Source: Bacteroidota bacterium (GTDB lineage: Bacteria > Bacteroidota > Bacteroidia > Chitinophagales > Chitinophagaceae). Taken from it: 64,000 bases of DNA. Position numbers and translations under genes: made by a program. Position 1 is the stretch's first letter. Every line of letters starts with the position of its first letter. The notes under the pieces were generated by a model, which was not told the origin of the DNA, searched no databases, and saw nothing but the letters and a program-made list of their open reading frames with translations. The DNA lies in assembly GCA_018267725.1 (NCBI GenBank), contig JAFDXY010000016.1, positions 62,001-126,000 on the forward strand. Reading direction: 5' to 3'. Positions 55,293 through 62,663 of the stretch are shown here, piece after piece.

Positions 55293-55868
55293 TTAATTCA
55301 GTGGTATAGAAAAGCTACCTGAAATTGCAACAGGAGAGTATGTTGCAAAACTTCCAGTTGCTGAATATTTTTGTTTAGTAGCAGTACCAGTAAATGTACC
55401 TTTAATATATCCCCATTGATAATTATTAGAGCCTACCATTGTAGGTGTAGGGCTATGTTGAATATCGGTAATTGTAACTTTTATATTTCCGCCAAGACTT
55501 GGAAAATGGGTATAGTTATAAGTATCACCACCTTTTGGAATTTGTAGCAAAAAAGTTAATGGTGTATAAGTTCCTGCGGTTTGCCCAGCAATCTGTACTT
55601 GGTTGTAAAAGCAATAACTACCAATAGTTGTACAGTTACCTGAACCAATCTCCCAATAAATTTGAGAACTGACTGTAGAAGTTGTTACAATGCCATTTGT
55701 GAATTGACCCAAAGAAGAAGTTAATGTTGGGCTATAACTAACATCAATGTTATTACTATCTACTTGGCATTTAAAGTAGAAAGTTTGTTGTGCTGAATTA
55801 GAATTGTTCTGTTTTGAACAAGCAACTAATAAAGTTGCAACGAAGAAAACTGAAATAATTTTGTACAT
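55293..55868 (-). CDS. Hypothetical lipoprotein
   Basis: The 191-residue product has a signal peptide with lipobox (TLLVACSKQNN, cysteine about 17). It is followed by an Asn/Ser-rich spacer and a beta-rich domain with aromatic-glycine patterns (WEIGSGNC, CFYNQVQIAGQTAGTYTP, GNIKVTITDI) and a C-terminal GSFSIPLN. It is an outer-membrane lipoprotein of unknown function, unlike any named family to me. It shares the minus strand with the damaged gene at 54794. Confidence 0.65.
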   Translation of the reverse strand: MYKIISVFFVATLLVACSKQNNSNSAQQTFYFKCQVDSNNIDVSYSPTLTSSLGQFTNGIVTTSTVSSQIYWEIGSGNCTTIGSYCFYNQVQIAGQTAGTYTPLTFLLQIPKGGDTYNYTHFPSLGGNIKVTITDIQHSPTPTMVGSNNYQWGYIKGTFTGTATKQKYSATGSFATYSPVAISGSFSIPLN

Positions 55869-55899
55869 AGTACACGTTTTTAATTTGATTAAATAAATC

Positions 55900-56029
55900 G
55901 GCGTGGGTACTTACTAACTTGTTGTTGAGGTGGTCGAATACCTGGAAACAGAGCATAGTAAGCCCACGCCTTAACGTGAACCGACTAATACGCTTCCTGC
56001 TTCCTTTGAAAATTCGACCTTTCAACAAC
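55900..56029 (+). ncRNA. Unidentified structured element with two interleaved stems
   Basis: Stem A pairs GGCGTGGG...CTTACTA (55900-55916, a TA bulge at 55908-55909) with 55956-55970, 15 bp in all. Stem B pairs GTTGTTGAGG and GGTCGAAT (55921-55939, one bulged T) with 56012-56029, about 18 bp. The arms alternate A-B-A'-B', so they would form a pseudoknot or alternative folds. Two G-U pairs in stem B and a CTG-GAAA-CAG tetraloop hairpin (55942-55951) make sense only if the plus strand is the RNA. No protein-coding frame explains it. The class is unknown; a recombination or ssDNA site is an alternative. Confidence 0.55.
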
Positions 56030-56065
56030 AGAATTGTATAGTAGTTTTAACTATATATGTAGTAC

Positions 56066-56082
56066 GCCTTATGTCATAAGGC
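56066..56082. other. Perfect 8-bp hairpin
   Basis: GCCTTATG and CATAAGGC are separated by one base (56066-56082), then AAACTTACAATTTTTG. It could end a plus-strand transcript from the interleaved-stem element, although the T run is late. Nothing else is seen between 56083 and 56331 apart from TAGCTTTG (56254) and TAACTTTG (56305), boxes of -7 type; the second would serve bshB1. Confidence 0.4.
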
Positions 56083-56331
56083 AAACTTACAATTTTTGTA
56101 GCCAAAATAAATAAAGATGTATATAGTAATAATATTATTGTTTATCTCAATTGCACTATGAGTATATTTTCTAAGCTTACAGGTAAGTAGAATTCCATTT
56201 GTAATAAGTAAGATGGAAAATACTATTAACCAAAAAATAAGTGTGGTTAAGGTTAGCTTTGTATATTATTACCTTAGTAATAAACTTCAACATATTAACT
56301 CACCTAACTTTGTTTCAATAATTTATAAAAA

Positions 56332-57063
56332 ATGAAATTAGATATATTGGCTTTTGGTGTGCATCCCGATGATATTGAATTAGGTTGTGCAGGAACTATA
56401 ATTGCTGCTATTGCCGAAGGTAAAAAAGTTGGTATTGTAGATTTAACACAAGGCGAATTAGGCACAAGAGGCACTGCAGAAACACGTAAAAAAGAAGCAG
56501 AAGATGCTGCCAAGGTAATGGGTGTTTTGGTAAGAGAAAATTTACAAATGGCTGATGGTTTTTTTAAGAATGATGAAGCACACCAACGAAAAATAATTCA
56601 AGTAATAAGAAAATACCAACCCGATATTATTTTGTGCAATGCACCAGAAGACAGGCATCCAGACCACGGCAGAAGTGCCCAATTAGTTAGTGATGCTGCT
56701 TTTCTTGCAGGGCTAAGAAAAATTGAAACACTTGATGAAAACGGGCAACAACAAACTAAGTGGAGACCAACTTATGTGTTTCATTACATTCAAGATAGAT
56801 TTATACAACCATCTTTTGTAATTGATGTTTCAAAATATCACGATCAAAAAATTAAAGCAATTCTTTGTTACACCACACAATTTAATAGTACTGGTAACGA
56901 AGAACCACAAACTTATATTTCAACGCCAATGTTTTTAGAATCGGTAAAAGCAAGGGCATTAATGTTAGGAAAAAGAATTGGTGTTGCTTATGCCGAAGGA
57001 TTTATTTCAGAAAAAGTTTTAGGCATAAAATCATTCGACTCAATTATTCAAAACGAAACATAA
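56332..57063 (+). CDS. bshB1: Bacillithiol biosynthesis deacetylase
   Basis: This zinc-dependent PIG-L/LmbE-fold enzyme removes the acetyl group from GlcNAc-malate in the second step of bacillithiol synthesis. The 243-residue protein has the zinc and catalytic motif GVHPDDIELGC (9-19), LTQGELGTRGT (38-48, the BshB1 mark) and the second metal motif DRHPDHGRSA (about 106-115). Length fits the family. Other bsh genes are outside the window. Confidence 0.92.
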   Translation: MKLDILAFGVHPDDIELGCAGTIIAAIAEGKKVGIVDLTQGELGTRGTAETRKKEAEDAAKVMGVLVRENLQMADGFFKNDEAHQRKIIQVIRKYQPDIILCNAPEDRHPDHGRSAQLVSDAAFLAGLRKIETLDENGQQQTKWRPTYVFHYIQDRFIQPSFVIDVSKYHDQKIKAILCYTTQFNSTGNEEPQTYISTPMFLESVKARALMLGKRIGVAYAEGFISEKVLGIKSFDSIIQNET

Positions 57064-57074
57064 AAAGTTTAATA

Positions 57075-57674
57075 TTATTTTACAGTAGCTTGTCGTGGAA
57101 TAATAAATGCAATTAAATCGTTTAATTCAATATTGGCTCTTTGGCAGGCATCGTTTATATCTTCTCTTGATACGTTTGCTGCAAAAATTTTTTCTTTCAA
57201 TCTTTTATTTACGCCCTTTACATCCATTCCTTCATAATTGGTTGGTCTCATTAAAGAGTAAGCATGTATTAACCCAGATAGTTCATCAAAAGCGTATAAC
57301 ATTTTATCCATTTCTGTTTCGGGTTCTACGCCAAAATGTGTGTGGCCGTGGCTGGCAATGGCTCTAATAATTTCGGGGTCAATATTTCTTGCTTCTAATT
57401 CTTCAATAATTTTTTTGCAATGCAAATCAGGCCATTGGTCCCAATCGGCATCGTGTAATAAACCTGCCATTTCCCATTTCCATTGTGTAATTTCATCTGC
57501 ATTTAATTTTTCGGCAGCCCAACATTTCATTAAATATGCTACTTGTTTCATGTGCAATTGCAGCTTAGGATTTAATACCCATGTGCTAAAAATTTCTTCA
57601 GCTTCTTCTTTACTTAAAACATTTTCTTTGTTGGCAATATTTCCAAATGTTGTTCTTCCTAAATGTATAGACAT
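57075..57674 (-). CDS. HD-domain hydrolase
   Basis: The 199-residue protein has HD-domain metal ligands: H in LQLHMKQVAYLMK (about 41), HD in GLLHDADWDQW (about 72-73), and D in MLYAFDELSGLIHAY. The pattern is that of small HDIG phosphohydrolases. The substrate is unknown. It is convergent with bshB1, 11 bp apart, and divergent from pepP. Confidence 0.8.
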   Translation of the reverse strand: MSIHLGRTTFGNIANKENVLSKEEAEEIFSTWVLNPKLQLHMKQVAYLMKCWAAEKLNADEITQWKWEMAGLLHDADWDQWPDLHCKKIIEELEARNIDPEIIRAIASHGHTHFGVEPETEMDKMLYAFDELSGLIHAYSLMRPTNYEGMDVKGVNKRLKEKIFAANVSREDINDACQRANIELNDLIAFIIPRQATVK

Positions 57675-57763
57675 GTTGAATGTTATTTATTTTATGAGGA
57701 ATAATTTGCAATAGTTATTGGTTGAATACAAAACTTTATCTTGCACACTTCAAATATACTTCA

Positions 57764-59071
57764 ATGAAATATTCTTCTTTAAATCCCAGCATTTTTATTA
57801 ATAATAGAAAGAGATTTGTAAAACAAATGCAACCCAACAGTATTGCCATTTTTACAAGTAATGATGAATGGCCAATGAATGGAGATGCATTGCATAAGTT
57901 TAAACAAAACAGCGATTTATTTTGGCTTAGCGGAATTGAACAAGAAGATAGTATGGTTGTTTTATTTCCTGATAATCCTGATAAAAAATATCGTGAAGTA
58001 TTGGTTTTAGTAAGGCCAAATGAATTGAAAGAAAAATGGGACGGGAAAAGATTAAGAGCCAACGAAGCTAAAACCATAAGTGGTTTTGAAACAATTGTTT
58101 GGTTAGATAGTTTAGATGCTTTATTGCAAACTTGGATACACTTGGCAGATAATATTTATTTAGATACAAATGAGAATGATAGAAAAGCAAGTTTGGTAAG
58201 AAGTAGAGAATATCGTTTTGTAGATGAAATGAAAAGTCGTTATCCGTTGCACAATTATTTGCGTGCAGCCAAAATAATGAAAGACTTACGTGGCATTAAA
58301 ACAAAAGAAGAAATTGAAGTAGTGCAAAAAGCAGTTGATATTACCGAAGTTACTTTTAGAAGATTATTAAAATTTATAAAACCCGGCGTTACAGAATATG
58401 AAATTGAAGCAGAAATTTATCATAGTTTTTTAAGCCAACGTGCAACTGGCCCTGCTTACGGAAGTATTATTGCAAGCGGAGATAATGCAAGAACCTTACA
58501 CTATGTTAGCAACAATGCTATATGTAATGATGGAGATTTAATACTAATGGATTTTGGTGCTGAATACGGAAATTATTGTGCAGATTTAACCAGAACAATT
58601 CCCGTAAACGGAAAATTTACCAGACGACAAAAAACAGTATATAATGCTTGTTTGCATTTACACAATTACGCTAAAAGTTTATTAAAACCCGGAATAACAA
58701 TTGTAGATTATACAGAAAAAGTAGGAGAGGAAGCAACGCAACAATTTTTAAAAATTGGATTATTAAAAAAGAGTGATGTAAAAAATGAAGACCAAGAAAA
58801 CAGAGCATATAGAAAATATTTATATCACGGTATATCGCACCACTTAGGAATTGATGTACATGATTTAGGAACAAGAACAGCCCCTTTACAGGCAGGCATG
58901 TTATTAACCGTAGAGCCGGGTATTTATATTGAAGAAGAAAAAATGGGTGTAAGAATTGAAAACAATATTTGGATAACAAAATCAGGTAATGTTGATTTGT
59001 TTAAAAATATTCCCATTACAGTTGAAGAAATTGAAAGCTTAATGAAGAAGTCTACAGTTCATGGTCGATAG
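57764..59071 (+). CDS. pepP: Xaa-Pro aminopeptidase
   Basis: This di-Mn metallopeptidase removes N-terminal residues before proline. I start at ATG 57764 (MKYSSLNPSIF), 435 residues, the usual size; the frame also opens at TTG 57722. Metal ligands: two aspartates in LMDFGAEYGNYCADLTRTIP, a histidine in HGISHHLGIDVHDLG, and glutamates in LTVEPGIYIEE and GVRIEN. The last four codons (VHGR) and stop are provided by the left arm of the inverted repeat at 59060, so its C-terminus has been altered by that element. Confidence 0.93.
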   Translation: MKYSSLNPSIFINNRKRFVKQMQPNSIAIFTSNDEWPMNGDALHKFKQNSDLFWLSGIEQEDSMVVLFPDNPDKKYREVLVLVRPNELKEKWDGKRLRANEAKTISGFETIVWLDSLDALLQTWIHLADNIYLDTNENDRKASLVRSREYRFVDEMKSRYPLHNYLRAAKIMKDLRGIKTKEEIEVVQKAVDITEVTFRRLLKFIKPGVTEYEIEAEIYHSFLSQRATGPAYGSIIASGDNARTLHYVSNNAICNDGDLILMDFGAEYGNYCADLTRTIPVNGKFTRRQKTVYNACLHLHNYAKSLLKPGITIVDYTEKVGEEATQQFLKIGLLKKSDVKNEDQENRAYRKYLYHGISHHLGIDVHDLGTRTAPLQAGMLLTVEPGIYIEEEKMGVRIENNIWITKSGNVDLFKNIPITVEEIESLMKKSTVHGR

Positions 59072-59328
59072 ACTATAGTCCATGGTAGAAGGCTCAACTG
59101 GCTTATCAAATGTTGAGAGTTAAAAATTTTACGAACTGCCATCGTTCTTTATTAGAAGTTGTTGGTTGTTTGTTTCTTGCAAAAAGAAGAAATTATGTTA
59201 CTGAAGATGATTTCAATAAACTATACTTGCAAATTGAAACCTTGGTCAAAATGATTCAAACATTAATTAATTCATTAAACGATTAAGTGCTATATCCATC
59301 AACCATGGACTATAGTCTATCGACTATG
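59060..59328. repeat. 27-bp inverted-repeat pair enclosing an S23 remnant
   Basis: The left arm 59060-59086 (CATGGTCGATAGACTATAGT...) and the right arm 59302-59328 are reverse complements at 26 of 27 positions. The left arm overlaps the end of pepP; the right arm lies just before pssA and adds spurious in-frame ATGs there. Between the arms is only a shortened four-helix-bundle sequence. I see no target-site duplication. Confidence 0.85.
59110..59286 (+). pseudogene. Truncated four-helix-bundle (S23-like) gene
   Basis: A 58-residue frame begins MLRVKNFTNCHRSLLEVVGC, continues FLAKRRNYVTEDDFNKL and ends LINSLND. This is the C-terminal half of the four-helix-bundle family (FL/YLAKR-x-YVTEEEF-x-KL pattern); whole members have about 115-125 residues, so the N-terminal half is missing. 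It may be a decayed copy. It differs from the intact S23 gene at 6466 and seems to belong to another subfamily. Confidence 0.7.
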
Positions 59329-59334
59329 GACTTT

Positions 59335-60099
59335 ATGAAACAACTTCCCAACCTCTTTACCTTACTTAATTTATTTTTTGGTTGCTTAGCAATTGTTGCA
59401 GTAGTGCAATCTGGCTTAACTATAAATAATGATGATAGCGGAATGCAAGTTGTAGAAATACCGCAAAAAATTTATTGGGCAAGTATTTTTATAGGCATAG
59501 CTGCAGTAATAGATTTTTTAGATGGATTTGTTGCAAGACTTCTAAAAGCTTCTTCCGAAATGGGCAAACAATTAGATAGCTTGGCAGATGTAGTAAGTTT
59601 TGGTGTTGCACCCGGAATGATTGCTTATCAATTTTTACGTGTTGCTTATGCACAACAAACAAATGGTTTAGAAATTAATCAACTTTGGTTAATGCCTGCA
59701 TTCATTATTCCGTGTGCAGGTGCATACAGGTTAGCACGTTTTAATATTGATGCAACACAATCAAACAATTTTAAAGGAGTTCCTATTCCGGCAATAGGTT
59801 TACTAATTGCTTCTTTCCCTTTAATGTATTGGTTTACAGATAATGCATGGTTAATTCTTGCATTAAGAAACAAATGGATTTGGTATGCAGTTATTATAGT
59901 GGTTAGTTATTTAATGGTTTCTAATTTACCTATGCTTGCCTTAAAATTTAAAGGCGTAACTGTAAAAAAAATAATGCCATTTATAATTGTTGCAACAGTT
60001 ACAATTATTAGTGCATTTATTTTACAATGGTTAGCTGTACCTATTAGTTTTATAACTTATGTAATAATTTCTTTAATATATAACAAACAATCTTTATGA
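59335..60099 (+). CDS. pssA: CDP-diacylglycerol--serine O-phosphatidyltransferase
   Basis: This membrane enzyme makes phosphatidylserine, the precursor of phosphatidylethanolamine. Start ATG 59335 (MKQLPNLFTLLNLFFG), 254 residues; earlier ATGs come from the inverted repeat. The CDP-alcohol phosphotransferase signature is present: DFLDGFVARLLKASSEMGKQ followed by LDSLADVVSFG (about 62-92). About seven hydrophobic segments. Its stop overlaps the purS start (ATGA). Confidence 0.95.
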   Translation: MKQLPNLFTLLNLFFGCLAIVAVVQSGLTINNDDSGMQVVEIPQKIYWASIFIGIAAVIDFLDGFVARLLKASSEMGKQLDSLADVVSFGVAPGMIAYQFLRVAYAQQTNGLEINQLWLMPAFIIPCAGAYRLARFNIDATQSNNFKGVPIPAIGLLIASFPLMYWFTDNAWLILALRNKWIWYAVIIVVSYLMVSNLPMLALKFKGVTVKKIMPFIIVATVTIISAFILQWLAVPISFITYVIISLIYNKQSL

Positions 60100-60344
60100 T
60101 ATATAACGTTCAAATAAAAGTAATGCCGTTAAAAGATTTATTAGATCCACAAGGCAAAGCAGTATTAGGCGGATTAAAAAACCTTGGTATAAATACAGTG
60201 AGTGATGTGCGTGTGGGCAAACACATTACTTTAGAAATTAATGCAGCAAGCGAAGCAGAAGCAAAAACAATTGCCGAAGAAGCTTCAAAAAAATTATTGG
60301 CAAATCCTGTTATGGAATTTTTTGAAATAGAAATGGTTAATTAA
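60096..60344 (+). CDS. purS: Phosphoribosylformylglycinamidine synthase subunit PurS
   Basis: This small subunit of the three-part FGAM synthase (PurS-PurQ-PurL) channels ammonia in purine synthesis. The 82 residues read VQIKVMPLKDLLDPQGKAV and ITLEINAASEAEAK, with the family ending NPVMEFFEIEM. It overlaps pssA by 4 bp. purQ and purL are not adjacent. Confidence 0.95.
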   Translation: MIYNVQIKVMPLKDLLDPQGKAVLGGLKNLGINTVSDVRVGKHITLEINAASEAEAKTIAEEASKKLLANPVMEFFEIEMVN

Positions 60345-60352
60345 TATGAAGG

Positions 60353-60399
60353 TGTGAAAATATGCAAATGTGCAGGTGCTTCATTTACATATTTGCACA
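60353..60399. repeat. 18-bp imperfect palindrome between purS and rsmI
   Basis: TGTGAAAATATGCAAATG (60353-60370) is the reverse complement of 60382-60399 at 16 of 18 positions, with an 11-nt loop. The TTTGCACAT motif type recurs at 60408-60417. It looks like a small REP-like element without cargo; it could also act as a weak terminator. Confidence 0.5.
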
Positions 60400-60417
60400 T
60401 CAATAAATCTGCACATC

Positions 60418-61083
60418 ATGCTCTACCTCGTTCCCACACCAATTGGTAATTTAAAAGATATTACACTTCGTGCAATAGAAACTTTGCAAAGTGTAGATGT
60501 TATTTTGTGTGAGGATACTAGAACTTCTTCTAAACTTCTACATCATTACAATATTCAAAAACCATTATCCCCTTACCATCAACACAACGAGCATAAAATT
60601 GTTGAGCATTTAATACAACAAATGCAAACGGGTAAAACCTTTGCATTAATTACAGATGCTGGCACACCAGGCATTAGCGATCCTGCATTTTTATTGGTTA
60701 GAGAATGTATTAAACAAAATATTAAAGTAGAATGTTTACCCGGTGCAACAGCTTTTGTTCCTGCATTAGTTAATAGTGGTTTGCCTTGTAATAGTTTTTT
60801 GTTTGAAGGTTTTCTTCCTATAAAAAAAGGAAGACAAACTAAATTAAAACAGTTAGCACAAGAAGAAAGAACTTTTATTTTGTATGAAAGCCCCATACGT
60901 TTAGTAAAAACATTAGAAGAATTAATAGTTTATTTAAACGAAAACAGAAAATGTTGCGTAACAAGAGAGCTAACCAAAATGTTTGAAGAAAATAAACGCG
61001 GCACTTTAAAAGAAGTAGCCGAATATTTTAAAGCCAAACAAGTAAAAGGCGAAATTGTTATTGTTATTGAAGGCAAAACATAA
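60418..61083 (+). CDS. rsmI: 16S rRNA (cytidine-2'-O)-methyltransferase
   Basis: RsmI 2'-O-methylates C1402 of 16S rRNA in the decoding centre, using SAM. I start at ATG 60418 (MLYLVPTPIGNLKDITLRA), 221 residues. Motifs: VPTPIGNL, CEDTRTSSKLL (about 33-43), ITDAGTPGISDP and the conserved PGATAFVPALVNSGL. A longer frame to 60370 adds 16 residues derived from the palindrome. The C-terminus is a little shorter than in E. coli. Confidence 0.94.
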   Translation: MLYLVPTPIGNLKDITLRAIETLQSVDVILCEDTRTSSKLLHHYNIQKPLSPYHQHNEHKIVEHLIQQMQTGKTFALITDAGTPGISDPAFLLVRECIKQNIKVECLPGATAFVPALVNSGLPCNSFLFEGFLPIKKGRQTKLKQLAQEERTFILYESPIRLVKTLEELIVYLNENRKCCVTRELTKMFEENKRGTLKEVAEYFKAKQVKGEIVIVIEGKT

Positions 61084-61127
61084 GCTATAAATACTTATAT
61101 TTGTATTTAATCAACGCTGCCCGTATC

Positions 61128-61844
61128 ATGAAGTTTAAACATGCAGAACCTCATAGAAATTGTGTTACATGTGCAAAAGCAATTCACTCTATTTTTACTG
61201 TATTAGATACCGAGCAATTAACCGAATTAAACATTAATAAAACTTGTACCTATTTTAAAAAAGGTCAAACTATTTTTACAGAAAATGCTTTGCCATTAGG
61301 TTTGTATTGTATTAATTCAGGGAAAATAAAATTAACAACTACCGGATTAGACGGTAAAGAACAAATACTTAGATTAGTTAAAGACGGAGATATTTTAGGC
61401 TATCGTTCATTATTAGCAAACGACCGCTACCACTGCAATGCAGTTGCTTTAGAAGATTGTTCTGTTTGTTTAATAGAAAAAAATTTTTTTATGCAATTGG
61501 CCGCAACTAATCAAAAATTATGCATGGCATTGTTTAGAAAAATAAGTGAAGATTTAAAAACTGCCGAAGAACATATTGTTTCCTTATCTCAAAAAAATGT
61601 ACGTGAACGTGTTGCCGAAGCTCTTTTATTTTTAAAAGCAACTTATGGTTTTGAAGAAGACGGAAAAACAATTAATGTGCAATTAAGTCGTGAAGAAATT
61701 GCTGATTTTGTTGGAACATCTACAGAAAGTACTATACGGTTATTATCTGAATTTAATACCGCAAAAATTATTGAACTGCACGGTAAAAAAATAAAAATTA
61801 TTAATTACGATAAGTTAGAAAAAACTGCCAATTTAATGTATTGA
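61128..61844 (+). CDS. Crp/Fnr-family transcriptional regulator
   Basis: The 238-residue regulator (ATG 61128, MKFKHAEPHRNC) has a cyclic-nucleotide-binding-like beta-roll (about 35-140: KKGQTIFTENALP, GLYCINSGKIKL) and a C-terminal HTH (QLSREEIADFVGTSTESTIRLL, about 185-206). The N-terminus has C12-x2-C15 (NCVTCAKA), and other cysteines are present, so a metal or redox cluster as in FNR is possible; the canonical four-Cys spacing is not complete. The downstream promoter region has an FNR-like palindrome. Likely activated by low oxygen or redox stress (inference). Confidence 0.88.
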   Translation: MKFKHAEPHRNCVTCAKAIHSIFTVLDTEQLTELNINKTCTYFKKGQTIFTENALPLGLYCINSGKIKLTTTGLDGKEQILRLVKDGDILGYRSLLANDRYHCNAVALEDCSVCLIEKNFFMQLAATNQKLCMALFRKISEDLKTAEEHIVSLSQKNVRERVAEALLFLKATYGFEEDGKTINVQLSREEIADFVGTSTESTIRLLSEFNTAKIIELHGKKIKIINYDKLEKTANLMY

Positions 61845-62069
61845 GTTTTTTTATTTTAAGTATTCAATACACACAGTAATTAACAATACAACTTCCTTTA
61901 ATTATCTTATCTATTAAATTTGGAAACAAAAATGCAATCAGCCCTCGTTCCTTTGTAATTAACAAAGCACAGTATCTAATTGCATTTCACATCAAACATA
62001 GAAAAAATTTTAATCAATTTAGAAATAAGTGTTAAAAACATAGCGTAAACCTTAGTTATACGCTGCATA

Positions 62070-62087
62070 ATATGATAAAAATCATAT
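62070..62087 (+). promoter_or_regulatory. FNR-like operator
   Basis: ATATGAT-AAAA-ATCATAT is a perfect palindrome, 66 bp before the ATG at 62154. Its core TGAT-N4-ATCA equals that of the FNR box (TTGAT-N4-ATCAA). It lies between a Crp/Fnr regulator and a cbb3-type copper ATPase operon. The rest of 61845-62153 shows no gene. Confidence 0.65.
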
Positions 62088-62153
62088 TTCATACTTCCTC
62101 AAGTCATAATTAAAATTAATAACTCTAAGCACATTTGTTTTAAATTATAATGC

Positions 62154-62663
62154 ATGTGTGCGTATTCAGTTTCGGCTAATGAGGTAATAGAAAAAATTAC
62201 AGAAAAATTATATCCGTTTATTGATGTTCAGTTTGATGAAGTATTACAATTAGAAAAAATTGAACCAACACCTTTTCAATTAATAGAAAAAATTAAAGCA
62301 CTAAGAATAGAATTTGAGTCTTTAAAAAATTATGAGAAAAGATTAGTGTTTCCGGCTGTATTAGAAATGTTTAATGCTAAAAAAAGCAATTCCAATTTTA
62401 AATCTTCGGTAAATATTTTAGAGTTACAGCAACTTATTCAACGTAAAGAAAATTTAATTCATACAATGGTTGGTGATATTAAAGTTGAAGCATTAAAAGT
62501 TAGAAAATCTCATCCCATACATGCTCTTATATACACTTTTCAAAATTTATTTATAGAAGAAAAAGAAAAATGGAATGTTATGGTGAATGAATGGAATAAA
62601 AACAATATAACTTTTACTAACACAATTACGGCAAAAGATAATAAACATCAACATGCTCATTAA
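62154..62663 (+). CDS. Small helical protein with His-rich tail, unknown
   Basis: The 169-residue, mainly helical protein is acidic in the first half (ITEKLYPFIDVQFDEVLQLEKIE) and lysine-rich later. It resembles a partial hemerythrin/RIC-like four-helix protein (HPIHALIYTFQNLF), but without a full set of metal ligands that I can place. The C-terminus ends KDNKHQHAH, a possible metal-binding tail. It overlaps the start of the copper ATPase by 11 bp and lies behind the FNR-like operator, so an oxygen- or copper-related role is inferred. Confidence 0.6.
   Translation: MCAYSVSANEVIEKITEKLYPFIDVQFDEVLQLEKIEPTPFQLIEKIKALRIEFESLKNYEKRLVFPAVLEMFNAKKSNSNFKSSVNILELQQLIQRKENLIHTMVGDIKVEALKVRKSHPIHALIYTFQNLFIEEKEKWNVMVNEWNKNNITFTNTITAKDNKHQHAH

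Noticed and set aside
55798..56028. 76-residue minus-strand frame over the lipoprotein start and the structured element
   Set aside because: Out of frame with the lipoprotein, no family features, and it runs through the complementary arms of the structured element.
55900..56030. Resemblance to 4.5S SRP RNA (minus strand CTCTGTTTCCAGGT) or to 5S rRNA (plus strand AACAGAG...AAGCCCAC)
   Set aside because: The SRP-like motif lacks the following GGAA-loop helix in the right order, and the 5S-like stretch covers only part of the molecule. Both similarities are short and the interleaved stems fit neither fold.
59287..59334. Earlier pssA start inside the inverted repeat
   Set aside because: The GTG and ATGs there derive from the repeat arm; the family start is MKQLPN at 59335.
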